Shown here piece after piece: positions 9,064-17,919 of a DNA stretch of 64,000 nucleotides. The notes beneath the pieces were generated by a model. The model searched no databases, was not told where the DNA came from, and saw only the letters and a list, made by a program, of their open reading frames with translations. The translations under genes were made by a program, and so were the position numbers. Source of the stretch: Thalassotalea sp. G2M2-11 (lineage in GTDB: Bacteria > Pseudomonadota > Gammaproteobacteria > Enterobacterales > Alteromonadaceae); NCBI RefSeq assembly GCF_017168195.1, contig NZ_JADNYL010000002.1:248001-312000 (forward strand). Direction: 5' to 3'. Position 1 is the stretch's first letter, and every line of letters starts with the position of its first letter.

Positions 9064-9188
9064 CACTTAGTCTGTTTTGAACAGGCTACGAACGTTGAAG
9101 AATCCAGAAGTATATTTATGTTGAATAATTAAAGGTTATTTAATTGAGTGAAAGTCACAAATGACAATATTAAATCAGGGCCACTTTC

Positions 9189-9974
9189 TTAACGCGGCAG
9201 CCAATCTGGAGCACCGTACTTATCTAAAATACTCCTGAGCTGACCAGACTTCCGCATTTTCATTAAACCTAAGTCAATTTTTTTTATCGTTTCTTTATTA
9301 ACCGAACGATGGTAACCAATATAAAGTGGTATAAAATCACCTTCACTTCCTACATATTTCAAGTTAAATAATTTTTCTTTTTTTATTTCATATTCAACAT
9401 TGAATCGAGAATCGACTAAAACAGCAATGCGTTGTTTATCTAACATATGTAAAGCAGTACTTAAGGGGGACGTTCCTGTTGCCAAATAGACCTTACTATT
9501 TAGAGAGTGCTTTAGATTATCAATTTCTTCACCATACTCATATCCCTTGATTAAACCTAACGTATTTCCTTGCCCTAAATGCAGCTTTAAATCATCTATT
9601 GAAGTAAACGTCCAATTAGAAGAATTATGGACGTAAAAGTCATTCTGCCAGCCACCAAAATATTGCTGACTTGGTTTTAAATTAAATTTATCGATATGCA
9701 TTGGTGTGAGCGCAAGAACAGCATCAAGTTCCTTTACTTCAAGAAGTTTAAGTGAACGTATAAATGGCAAGACGGTAAAGCTAATTTTTAATTGCTCTTC
9801 TTCAGCGATTAAATTAATAACCTCTATCAGAATACCTGGATTATCTTTATTGTCACAAACGTAGGGGCACCAAATATCTGAGGCAATATTCAAAGTATCG
9901 GATGCTAATAGTTTGAACGGAAATAATATGAAGCTAAAAATTACTAATTTGAACAAATTTAAAATCCTTTTCAT
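9189..9974 (-). CDS. Periplasmic solute-binding protein, amino-acid-type (SBP family 3)
   Basis: A signal peptide of about 24 residues (MKRILNLFKLVIFSFILFPF...) precedes a 235-residue type 2 periplasmic-binding fold: DTLNIASDIWCPYVCDNKDNPGILIEVIN at the start and KIDLGLMKMRKSGQLRSILDKYG at the end are typical of family 3 binding domains. No ABC permease or ATPase gene lies nearby. Such orphan proteins are common in Alteromonadales, and some sense rather than transport. The ligand is unknown. It is a single gene between nth remnants C and D. Confidence 0.82.
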   Translation of the reverse strand: MKRILNLFKLVIFSFILFPFKLLASDTLNIASDIWCPYVCDNKDNPGILIEVINLIAEEEQLKISFTVLPFIRSLKLLEVKELDAVLALTPMHIDKFNLKPSQQYFGGWQNDFYVHNSSNWTFTSIDDLKLHLGQGNTLGLIKGYEYGEEIDNLKHSLNSKVYLATGTSPLSTALHMLDKQRIAVLVDSRFNVEYEIKKEKLFNLKYVGSEGDFIPLYIGYHRSVNKETIKKIDLGLMKMRKSGQLRSILDKYGAPDWLPR

Positions 9975-10171
9975 AACGTATTAGTATTATACCTAAGCCT
10001 GGATGTTAATGTAGTATAAAAATCCCCCCTTAAATAACTTAACTATTAAACAAATAAAAAAGTAAAACAATTGCCGATGTTTGTAACTTGGTTGAAAAAT
10101 CTAAAATAGATGCCTACTAGGTTTGAGAACAATAACACTTTAGTTCTGTGCTTTAGTTCTGCAGCGTAATA

Positions 10172-10207
10172 GCTTGTTTATCAGATAATAGGCACTGATA
10201 AACAAGC
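10172..10207. repeat. Strong hairpin (13-bp perfect stem)
   Basis: GCTTGTTTATCAG at 10172-10184 is exactly mirrored at 10195-10207 with a 10-base loop. It lies between the convergence-free genes at 9974 and 10371. There is no clear T-tract on either strand, so it may be a Rho-independent terminator of poor type, an mRNA stabiliser or a recombination relic. The rest of the 9975-10370 gap shows nothing else. Confidence 0.6.
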
Positions 10208-10370
10208 CTTGCTAAACCTCATTTAGAGCAAATGATTATTATGCTAGATGCATTCGATGAACATTAAGCTATTGATTTACAAAATATTATATAACATTTA
10301 TTAAAATTATGCCCTAAACATAAAAACAATTTTGGATGAAAATACCAAAAACGACGTTAATTATTTTCCA

Positions 10371-11804
10371 TTAGAATAGTTGATTAAATTTAGCGATTAT
10401 AGGATCCGCAGCAAAACTGTGGTTAGACAAAACAACTAGGGTATAACCAGAATCAAGATTCATATCTAGTTGAGAACTAACGCCAGGGAATGAGCCATTG
10501 TGGCCCACAATTCGCTGACCATTACTTTCTCTGACAATGAAACCAAACCCATAATTTTCAGCACCAAGCTTGGGTTTCGCTGTCATAGCTAATTCAGTCA
10601 TGTGCTTATTTAACAACTTATTTGAAGTGAGTGCTGAAGCAAATTTGAATAGGTCATTTGCAGATGCATAGCATCCACCAGCAGGATCTCCTTTTCTAGC
10701 ATGAATAAATAGGTTGTTTCTCCACTGTTGCTTCTTGCCATGATAATAGTAGCCAATGGCCGCATTTTTTACCGGATATTGCAAGTCTAAACACTCTGCA
10801 CCAACCATTTCGGCAGTATTAAACACTTCTTCTTCTAATACATCGTAGTAGCTAGATTGAGTAATGTACTCAATGATCATACCTATAATAAACATGCCAT
10901 CACTGCTATATCGATAGTTAGTGCCTGGGGAAAAATTGAAAGAAATATTCGACAACTTCTCAAGGCAGTTTTCCCAAGAGTCAATAATTGAGTCCTCTCC
11001 TTTTTCACATTGTAATTGGCCAACGCCAGAGGTATGAGAAAGAAGGTGCTGTATCTGAACTTTTTCAAACTCTGGCGACTTACCTTTGATGTTAAATAGT
11101 GAGTGTAATGGTGAACTAAGAGATAACTCGCCGCGCTCAACTAATCTCAGTATCGTGACAGCAGTGAACATTTTGTTCATTGACCCTAAGTTAAATCTCG
11201 TCGCTGAGTTAATAGGCGCGTTAAACCGTTTACTTGCCAGTCCTACAGACTTTTCAAGCAGTATCGTATTGTTTTTTGCAAGCAAAATGGCCCCTGAAAA
11301 CACATCGTGCTGACCTAGCCTTTCTATATAGCGAGTCAATGCAGATATCGCTTCATTGGTTGTTGGCTTTATTTGTGGAGCGTTGATATCAGGTACAGCT
11401 CTTAATCTCATTCTTGATAACTTATGTGGTGCCTGGTTTGAAATCGTCATTTCAACTCGATAGACAAACTCGGTATTTTTTGAGTGTAAAAAAGCATCCA
11501 TTCGAAAAGAGTTTTCCCCCTTCGAAACCTCTTTAATAGATTTATACTGAAGCTCACCATGAAAAAAACTCTCTGCCGTTAAATAATCAGCATAATTTTC
11601 AGCACCACCAACGCGTTGGATCGTCCCCTCGGTAATATTGGCCTCTACAAACTTAAGCATTTCATGATAATCATTTGAATTTATTGCTTTTGTTAAATTA
11701 AAAGCCATTTCTTTAGCGATAACATTGTGATTGATAGTAACTGCACTTGCCCAACAATTAACAAAACAAAGCGCAGCAAAAAGTAGTATAGATTTAGTTC
11801 GCAT
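10371..11804 (-). CDS. Exported serine hydrolase, beta-lactamase class C/penicillin-binding-protein-like
   Basis: This 477-residue protein has a signal peptide (about residues 1-21), an N-terminal alpha/beta domain of ~120 residues of the kind seen before such hydrolases, and a serine-beta-lactamase-like domain from about 155. The catalytic SxxK is S208-MN-K211 in FNLGSMNKMF. The second motif is Y299-SS, where many members have Y-x-N. The third is GHNGSFPG near the end. It belongs to the broad EstB/AmpC-like family, which includes esterases and peptidases; resistance is not implied. The CadC-like regulator at 11922 is divergently placed and may control it. Confidence 0.85.
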   Translation of the reverse strand: MRTKSILLFAALCFVNCWASAVTINHNVIAKEMAFNLTKAINSNDYHEMLKFVEANITEGTIQRVGGAENYADYLTAESFFHGELQYKSIKEVSKGENSFRMDAFLHSKNTEFVYRVEMTISNQAPHKLSRMRLRAVPDINAPQIKPTTNEAISALTRYIERLGQHDVFSGAILLAKNNTILLEKSVGLASKRFNAPINSATRFNLGSMNKMFTAVTILRLVERGELSLSSPLHSLFNIKGKSPEFEKVQIQHLLSHTSGVGQLQCEKGEDSIIDSWENCLEKLSNISFNFSPGTNYRYSSDGMFIIGMIIEYITQSSYYDVLEEEVFNTAEMVGAECLDLQYPVKNAAIGYYYHGKKQQWRNNLFIHARKGDPAGGCYASANDLFKFASALTSNKLLNKHMTELAMTAKPKLGAENYGFGFIVRESNGQRIVGHNGSFPGVSSQLDMNLDSGYTLVVLSNHSFAADPIIAKFNQLF

Positions 11805-11921
11805 TTTTTTACCTTTCTATATTAAAATGTCGAGCCTATTTTATTCATTGGTCACTGATACAAGTCGATGATGAAAATGATATTTCTGCGTGATTTTTTT
11901 GTTAAGTTGATTACTTAAGGT

Positions 11922-13919
11922 GTGTTTGTGTCTGTTTTATCTTTAGAACAATTATTTGAAGCCCCTTTTTATATTGAAAAGTTTTTAGTCGATGCGCAAC
12001 GAAACACGATATCTATCAATGATACGGTTCACACTATTGAGCCTAAAGTCATGCAAGTGTTATTGTTTTTAACCGTCAACAACAACAAAGTAGTCAGTCA
12101 GGAAGATTTATACAGTGAAGTATGGCCCAATTCAGTTTTTAGCCCCGGCTCTATTAGAAGATGTATTGCGATCTTACGTAAAATAATAAGCAATGAAGAT
12201 CAAGACCTTATCAAAACAATCTCCAAAAAAGGGTATTGCCTTAACGCAAAAGTAACATTCAAAAAACGAACCAGTGGGATCACTCAAAAAATAATCGTTG
12301 GTTTAGTTACCATGATGGTTGCTTTTATAGTTGTGTTTTCATTTAGTGATGATAAAACCCCACCTTTTCAAGTGCGAGAAGCCCTTCCTGTCACATCAAC
12401 AGAAGATCTAGAATTTAATGCAAAAGTATCCCCTGATGGCGCTAAAATAGCATTTTTAAGAGTCTCGAAAGATTCTTTAAATTTACGAACACTTTGGATT
12501 AAAGAGTTAGCTTCAGGAAAAGAGCAAATAGTTGTTAATAAAGATATTGCCGAGTTTGACTGGTCTCCTAAATCCGATGCGTTAGCATTTTCCACATATG
12601 CAAATCATATTGAACAAATTTACCTTGTTGATATCAATACCAACGGGCCCACTCATTTAGTGACGTCGCTAGAAAAAGCACATCGCATTAGCTCACTCAA
12701 CTGGCAAGCGGACAAAAGTTTACTTACATTAACGAAACAACACGACACTGTCGGATTAATCAAAATAAATATAAATACCGGAAAGATCATCACGCTCAAA
12801 GAGTTTAATCATACATTTATCCCTTATGAAATTAGTGTCGATAATACTCATCACCAGCTCGCCATCGCCGGTTTTGACTATCAGGGCATTAGTCAAATTT
12901 ACTCTAGCTCTCTTGAAAGCGACAATATTGAACTAACAGAAGTCGTCAAACTAGATAACAATAGGTATTTTTTAGCTTGGCATCCAAACGGGGCGTCTCT
13001 GGTAATTAGCGATGGTCGTTTACTTAGCCAAGTTGATACAAATGGAAAAATATCCAGAATCAATTATGACAGTTATGACTTTGTTCAACACCCTCAGTTT
13101 ACTCCCGATGGCAACAACATTTTATTCAGTTTAGCTAAGATTGACATCGATATTGAGCAAGTATCATTAAGCAACTGTTGCGAGCCAACTAAGTTAGTTG
13201 ACTCAAACACCGTCGATAGAGAAGCAGCTCTTTCTCCAGATAAATCTAAGCTGGCATTTATATCTCAACGAAAGGGCTATCCACAAATTTATATTCTGGA
13301 TTTGGCAACTCAGTCAACTTACTTAGTTTATGAAAACAAAGAGAAATTACTCGGAGTATCAAGACCTGTTTGGCATGCTAGCAGTAAAAAACTGGGTTTC
13401 TCAAATTATGAATTTCCTATCGTCATAAACTTAGAAAATAAAAACTATTCGATAAAATACTTCAGCAAACCACATGGCATTTTAACTGATTTCTACCATA
13501 ACTCTGATGAAATACTTGTGTTAAGTCATCATGCCAACCGACTACAAACCATTAACTTACAAACTGAAAAAGTGACTCATCAACAAGCTAATAAGACTCC
13601 AATAGCATTTCTCGATAAAAATGAGCAAGTTTGCTTCGTGAAATTAGATACACTACTTTGTGGAGATAACACAGTAAACATTGAAGGCTTGAGTACTAAG
13701 GAACACATATTACACTGGGTTAAAAGCGGTTCTGAGCTGTTACTCACAACTCAAAGTGATAATGATAAATCGCTCATCATTGTCGATTTATCATCAAAAA
13801 AAATCAAAGCCAAACATACGATACCGTCATTTGTGACTAGGGTTTTAGCGATAAAAAATAATAATATTTTTTATGAGTCGCAATACAAACAAAAGGACAT
13901 CGTCTTGTTACATAACTAA
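11922..13919 (+). CDS. CadC/ToxR-like membrane regulator with TolB-type beta-propeller sensor
   Basis: This 665-residue protein has an N-terminal OmpR-type winged helix (about 20-105: EPKVMQVLLFLTVNNNKVVSQEDLYSEVWPN, then RRCIAILRKII and the ISKKGYCL wing), one transmembrane helix at about 122-141, and a periplasmic beta-propeller made of WD40/TolB-like repeats (for example FNAKVSPDGAKIAFLRVSKD and AALSPDKSKLAFISQRKG). This is the one-component membrane regulator design of CadC-like proteins. It is divergent from the serine hydrolase gene. The start may be the GTG at 11922 or the one at 11928. A related promoter-plus-start sequence recurs at 15535. Confidence 0.87.
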   Translation: MFVSVLSLEQLFEAPFYIEKFLVDAQRNTISINDTVHTIEPKVMQVLLFLTVNNNKVVSQEDLYSEVWPNSVFSPGSIRRCIAILRKIISNEDQDLIKTISKKGYCLNAKVTFKKRTSGITQKIIVGLVTMMVAFIVVFSFSDDKTPPFQVREALPVTSTEDLEFNAKVSPDGAKIAFLRVSKDSLNLRTLWIKELASGKEQIVVNKDIAEFDWSPKSDALAFSTYANHIEQIYLVDINTNGPTHLVTSLEKAHRISSLNWQADKSLLTLTKQHDTVGLIKININTGKIITLKEFNHTFIPYEISVDNTHHQLAIAGFDYQGISQIYSSSLESDNIELTEVVKLDNNRYFLAWHPNGASLVISDGRLLSQVDTNGKISRINYDSYDFVQHPQFTPDGNNILFSLAKIDIDIEQVSLSNCCEPTKLVDSNTVDREAALSPDKSKLAFISQRKGYPQIYILDLATQSTYLVYENKEKLLGVSRPVWHASSKKLGFSNYEFPIVINLENKNYSIKYFSKPHGILTDFYHNSDEILVLSHHANRLQTINLQTEKVTHQQANKTPIAFLDKNEQVCFVKLDTLLCGDNTVNIEGLSTKEHILHWVKSGSELLLTTQSDNDKSLIIVDLSSKKIKAKHTIPSFVTRVLAIKNNNIFYESQYKQKDIVLLHN

Positions 13920-13986
13920 AAATGGGGAAATATCAATAGCAAGGAGTCAATATACCAAGCTCAAAATGAGGTGAATACCGCTTGAA

Positions 13987-14144
13987 TCATTCATCTTTAA
14001 CATCAATTCCAATAAACTTTGCGATATCATTCGCAATAGCGGCTATATCTCTATAAACCGCATTACATACGACTGAATATGGTTGACCATCTATGGTTCG
14101 CCATATGATTCAAAATGCTCGATAAGATCCTCAGTGTTCATCAT
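13987..14144 (-). pseudogene. Small frameshifted gene of unknown function
   Basis: A perfect AGGAGG ribosome binding site precedes ATGATG at 14144. The frame reads MMNTEDLIEHFESY, then hits a stop after three more codons. A neighbouring frame continues smoothly as WRTIDGQPYSVVCNAVYR to a stop at 13987. One missing base near 14100 would restore a protein of about 54 residues. The family is unknown to me. A strong start followed by a frameshift suggests a recently broken gene, or less likely a programmed shift. Confidence 0.5.
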
Positions 14145-14190
14145 TTAATCCTCCTCATACAACATATTGCTAAAACCTTATCATTACAGA

Positions 14191-15351
14191 CTAATCTTTT
14201 ACCTTAGCTTTCAATTCATTCAGGTATTGTAAATGTTTATTTTGGTGCCACTGCACCATAGCTTTAGACTTTTCTACCGCAACCGACTGAACATCAATAG
14301 CTTTTTTGATATTACCTTGTTCTGCGTAAGCTTTAGCTAAGGAATAATATGCATACGCCGATTCAGGATAAAGCTCGGTTGTCTTTATATAAATAGCAAG
14401 CGCTTTACTTGGGGCTTTTTCCATTAAAGATTGAGCTAATGCCTTGAGAGAACCTTCTGCGGATACACTAAAACCATATTTTTCTTTAGAAAGTTTTTCA
14501 TAATAATTAACAATGGCATCAGGCCCTTGCATAGAGATAACAGAGTCAGGTGATAAGTCATTGTGAATATCGTCAAATAAAGCTTCAATCCCATTGAGTA
14601 AAGTGATTATCGGGCGTGACATGTAATAGTGATTTTCATTACTATTAGCAGACCATTGCAATTGATCGTCAGGTAATTTCTGTAACTGGCTTTCAAACTG
14701 CTTAAAAGCATCCACATGAGCTTTTTCATAATCATGGTTCCCAATAGTCATATATAAAAATTTCGTACCATCATATTTTGTTCGCAATTTATCAGGCGCA
14801 TCCAATACAACATTGCCAAAGTTATTACCTAAAGAGGGGCTAGCGATGAGATAGGCATCAAACATTTCTGGTCGATTAAGCAAGGTGTAAAGCCCAAGTG
14901 CCCCGTTACTCATAAAGCCACTATATATTCTGTACCCATTAGTTCTGTACTTTTCATCTACTTTTTTCAAAATTCCATCTTGGAGAATGTTGAGTATGGT
15001 TTCGTCCTGTGGGTTTTCAGCTAATTGGTTAAAAGCTGCTGCAAATTCCGGATGATAAGCAGCAGGGTTTACAACGATTGTTTTTAACCAAGGCCATTCA
15101 CCATTATGGCTAAGCCAATCTTGCATACCGGTAATAAATGGTTGGCTTCTAGGGTGTATGTCAAACAGCACAAAGTATGCTTTGTTTTCATCCTCATTAT
15201 ATTGATGGGGTAACGTAATATTGTACTTTATCGGTGTTTTAAACCCTTTTGGTAATACTTCAATGGTTTCTATTGGGTTTAACGTTTTAATATCAACAGC
15301 GAAACTACATGTTGATATTAATAGCAGTATGCCAAGTAAAGTAGACTTCAT
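14191..15351 (-). CDS. Exported esterase-like alpha/beta-hydrolase with C-terminal TPR repeats; nucleophile apparently lost
   Basis: A signal peptide (1-18) precedes an alpha/beta-hydrolase domain of the putative-esterase (IroE/esterase D) type up to about residue 270, then two or three TPR-like helices (SKALAIYIKTTELYPESAYAYYSLAKAYAEQGNIKKA). The family elbow is G-x-S-x-G-G, but here the aligned segment is SGFMSNGALGLY, with Met where the catalytic Ser should be. The catalytic-His segment NENHYYMSRP is kept. It may be inactive or use the Ser one position later. The space upstream of its start holds a relic of a CadC-type regulator's 5' end. Confidence 0.75.
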   Translation of the reverse strand: MKSTLLGILLLISTCSFAVDIKTLNPIETIEVLPKGFKTPIKYNITLPHQYNEDENKAYFVLFDIHPRSQPFITGMQDWLSHNGEWPWLKTIVVNPAAYHPEFAAAFNQLAENPQDETILNILQDGILKKVDEKYRTNGYRIYSGFMSNGALGLYTLLNRPEMFDAYLIASPSLGNNFGNVVLDAPDKLRTKYDGTKFLYMTIGNHDYEKAHVDAFKQFESQLQKLPDDQLQWSANSNENHYYMSRPIITLLNGIEALFDDIHNDLSPDSVISMQGPDAIVNYYEKLSKEKYGFSVSAEGSLKALAQSLMEKAPSKALAIYIKTTELYPESAYAYYSLAKAYAEQGNIKKAIDVQSVAVEKSKAMVQWHQNKHLQYLNELKAKVKD

Positions 15352-15534
15352 TCTTTCGTCCTTAGTTATATTTTTATTATTGTGGCAGTAGATACCAAGT
15401 AAATGTTCGAGTTATCAATTTTTTGTGGCAGAAAACAATTTATAAATGCTTAGCTCGCACATTTCTATGCAATGCAGCCACTCTCTTTTCTACTTTGATA
15501 AAAAAGTATATTAAATCCATGTTTTAATGGTTTA

Positions 15535-15605
15535 AGTCAACGATGAAAGCGATATTTTTTCATGATTTTTTTGTTAGGTTAAAAGAGTTAAAGTGCGTGT
15601 GCTGC
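15535..15605 (+). pseudogene. Relic of a CadC-type regulator promoter and 5' end
   Basis: This stretch matches the sequence just upstream of and into the CadC-like gene (about 11866-11930), both containing AAGTC, then GATGAAA, GCGATATTT-like and TGATTTTTTTGTTA blocks in the same order and spacing. The regulator body is missing. Like the intact copy, it is divergent from an exported hydrolase gene. It suggests that the esterase-like gene once had its own CadC regulator, since deleted. The remaining 15352-15690 sequence shows nothing else. Confidence 0.55.
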
Positions 15606-15694
15606 TCTGTAACTCTTATTCATGTTTAATTTAATCACAGAGCTAGTAAGTTATTGCTTGAATAACAAAATATTAGTGATACTTAACTTTACAA

Positions 15695-15848
15695 CATGGT
15701 TGCCACTCTGCGTAGTATCAAAAAATTTAAATTCGATCTACACCACTGGTTAGTTCTGCACGGCCGCTATGTCTATATGGCTCGCAAGTAAAAGTATATC
15801 GCCTGTATTATTGAAGACTTAAGTGAGTTTGAAGATAAAAACGAGTAG
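15695..15848 (+). pseudogene. nth: nth 3'-end remnant D
   Basis: The frame ending at 15848 encodes KKFKFDLHHWLVLHGRYVYM, a stop, then ACIIEDLSEFEDKNE and stop, aligning to the last ~50 residues of endonuclease III. Three of the four cluster cysteines are gone (first to Tyr, second lost, fourth to Ser) and there is a premature TAA at 15788-15790. A weaker match to LLKVVPKEF begins near 15700. The downstream motif appears as CTGAGCCA about 14 bases past the stop. Confidence 0.8.
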
Positions 15849-15953
15849 TACTATGACTTATCTGAGCCAATTTCTGTAAATAAGCTATACTGGTTAGCCT
15901 ACCCCATCAATAGGTTTGGCCATGTCCTAAGCTCACCTATTTCAGGAGCTAAG

Positions 15954-16649
15954 ATGATGAGCAGATCAGATAAAATGCAGTTTAGCCGTCAACGGCGCAC
16001 AGTGATTGCCGGCGTTGCCGCCCTTTCAAGTTACCTCATCTTGCCGACTGTATCTTATGCGAGCTCCAAAAAACCGACATCAACAGGGAGAGAAAGAATG
16101 GATATTGATCGATTTGTAGAGGATTGTGTAATTGCTAATAAAGAGTCGGACGCACAGGCTGCTGTTAAGGAAGTGTTGGCAAAAGCCGTTTCGACTCCAA
16201 ACACAATTATCAATGCGCTTGGCGAACCAAGTAAAGCAGGACTTAACGTGCTTTTAAGTTCACCTACTCTCACAATATTTGCTGCAACCTGGACACCTCA
16301 AATGAACTTGATGCCCCACGATCACCTGATGTGGGCAAATATCGGGATTTATACCGGGCGAGAAGACAACATTTTCTGGAAAAGGTCTGCAGATGGTATT
16401 AAAGCGTATGGCGCAGAAGCTTTATTTACCGGAGATGCAACGTCCCTACCTGACAACGCAGTCCATTCTGTTACAAATCCATTATTGAGATTCACTGGGG
16501 GAATCCATATTTACGGTGGCGATTTTTTCAATACGACAAGAAGTCAATGGGATCCGGAAACACTCAATAAAGAGCCTTCAGACGGCGCGGTAATTCGTGG
16601 GATTTTCCAGCGAGAAAATGAACGACTAGGCATAGACTCAAACGGCTGA
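15954..16649 (+). CDS. Exported cupin-like protein (double-stranded beta-helix superfamily)
   Basis: The gene starts at 15954 behind CAGGAGCTAAG. The N-terminus carries arginine pairs and a hydrophobic run (SRQRRTVIAGVAALSSYLIL), compatible with a twin-arginine export signal. The body resembles predicted metal-dependent cupin enzymes related to cysteine dioxygenase: PHDHLMWANIGIYTGREDN gives the H-x-H metal ligands, and FTGGIHIYGGDFF a second His. The substrate is unknown. It is the only gene between nth remnants D and E. Confidence 0.65.
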   Translation: MMSRSDKMQFSRQRRTVIAGVAALSSYLILPTVSYASSKKPTSTGRERMDIDRFVEDCVIANKESDAQAAVKEVLAKAVSTPNTIINALGEPSKAGLNVLLSSPTLTIFAATWTPQMNLMPHDHLMWANIGIYTGREDNIFWKRSADGIKAYGAEALFTGDATSLPDNAVHSVTNPLLRFTGGIHIYGGDFFNTTRSQWDPETLNKEPSDGAVIRGIFQRENERLGIDSNG

Positions 16650-16802
16650 ACGAGTCGTTAATTATCTAATATTATTGAACATTTCGAAGCTTAGGAACAG
16701 AAAATATCAGCTTAGATTGTAGAGCTAGCTTCCCCGTTATCAACTTTATCGAATGTCTGCACAAAACAGTTCATTAAATTGTTTAAATGGCGATTTCATC
16801 GA

Positions 16803-16956
16803 TTTCTATTATCTTTCAACTCGCCAACAATAGGAGTTGTTTCCCATATCAACCGCGTATCAAATTGCACCAAATTAACGCTGAACAAAATGTCGATTTA
16901 GTTGAGCAAAGCGAGTTAAGCACTTCCCAAAAGCGTTTACAGAAAAGACTGAGTAG
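16803..16956 (+). pseudogene. nth: nth 3'-end remnant E (frameshifted, internally deleted)
   Basis: Nucleotide alignment to remnant B shows TATTATCTTTC at the left, then an eroded AVDTHIFRVSN region, an almost identical block AATGTCGATTTAGTTGAGCA (16889-16908), then a deletion removing the HHWLILHGRY and cysteine-loop coding, and finally AGAAAAGACTGAGTAG at the gene end. TTGAGCAA follows 12 bases after the stop, as in remnant B. It is the most decayed and most distant copy. The rest of the 16650-17075 gap shows nothing I recognise. Confidence 0.7.
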
Positions 16957-17075
16957 TTGACCCCACTTTGAGCAATTGTGGGAAAGTCATCCAAGCATAG
17001 GATGGAGCCTAAATCACACTTTCACAAAATAAGGATTTAGACAGCCATACCACTCAATAACTTTTCTTCAACTGC

Positions 17076-17786
17076 CTAATCATTGATCACTAACAGACCT
17101 TTAGGGGTATTTAACGTGAGACTCATTTTTTGTGATCCTTTCGTCGCCCTTAATTTTGCGCCAATTTTGATTAGAAACTCGTTAAGTGCTGCTGCTTGCG
17201 GATGCACTAAAGAGAAAAGTGCAAAAGTATCATCAGAGCCATTACTTGAGATAGCAGGATGCTCACTCCCGAGCCAATCGATAACATATGGTGTTAGCTT
17301 CCCAAACTGACTTACATCAAAGCCAATTACTCGCCAGTTTAAAACAATACCATCTGGGCGAGTACGACTACTTGTTCCAATATTATTGTACTGTATCCCT
17401 AAGCTGTTTAACTTAGCAGAAAGTTTATCCATGTAATTGGTTCCAAGCACATAATAAAAAACCTTTGCTTCTTTAATATGATCCAATTCCTTAGCATACG
17501 CTGGTAACGTGCCATCAGCTACTCGACCGAAAATTTCAAGATACATACAAGCGCCGATTTTTAATACATAATTACCTGTCACACCATTTTCATGCCTTCC
17601 ACCAAACTGAGGCTTTAAGCCTGTCATTTCTGTAAATAGTTTTACCCCTTGTTCTAACTGAGGAACCCCAATGGCAACATGATCAATCCATATGTCTTCT
17701 TTTTGATTTTGGCAACTATGCTCTTTAGCAAAAGAAGAATGAGCAAAAATAAAACAGAACAATAAACATATTGTTTTCATATTCAT
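17076..17786 (-). CDS. Exported VOC-family (glyoxalase/bleomycin-resistance fold) protein
   Basis: A signal peptide (about 1-20) is followed by a glyoxalase-like domain beginning DIWIDHVAIGVPQLEQGVKLFTEMTGLKPQFGGRHENG and containing CMYLEIFGR, which gives His and Glu ligands in VOC positions. The length (236) and layout fit the glyoxalase-like domain group (Glyoxalase_3 type). The reaction is not readable. It stands downstream of the arsenic operon on the same strand with a gap of about 130 bp, so a link to arsenic is possible but unsupported. Confidence 0.75.
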   Translation of the reverse strand: MNMKTICLLFCFIFAHSSFAKEHSCQNQKEDIWIDHVAIGVPQLEQGVKLFTEMTGLKPQFGGRHENGVTGNYVLKIGACMYLEIFGRVADGTLPAYAKELDHIKEAKVFYYVLGTNYMDKLSAKLNSLGIQYNNIGTSSRTRPDGIVLNWRVIGFDVSQFGKLTPYVIDWLGSEHPAISSNGSDDTFALFSLVHPQAAALNEFLIKIGAKLRATKGSQKMSLTLNTPKGLLVIND

Positions 17787-17919
17787 TTTTCTTCCTTTCG
17801 AGTTTATATATGAAGCGGGAATTAAATTTTTAATTACCCTAGAGTGTAGGCGCTACTCATTTCACCTGCCAATATTATGCAGAGTCATATGTTAAAACGA
17901 CGACATGACCTTAATGGAA

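Noticed and set aside
9975-10370. tRNA or small RNA gene around the strong hairpin
   Set aside because: The fold is a single AT-rich stem with no tRNA features; only a hairpin can be claimed.
10371-11804. Beta-lactamase conferring drug resistance
   Set aside because: The broad serine-hydrolase family has mostly esterase or peptidase roles, and the second motif deviates (Y-S-S), so resistance is not supported.
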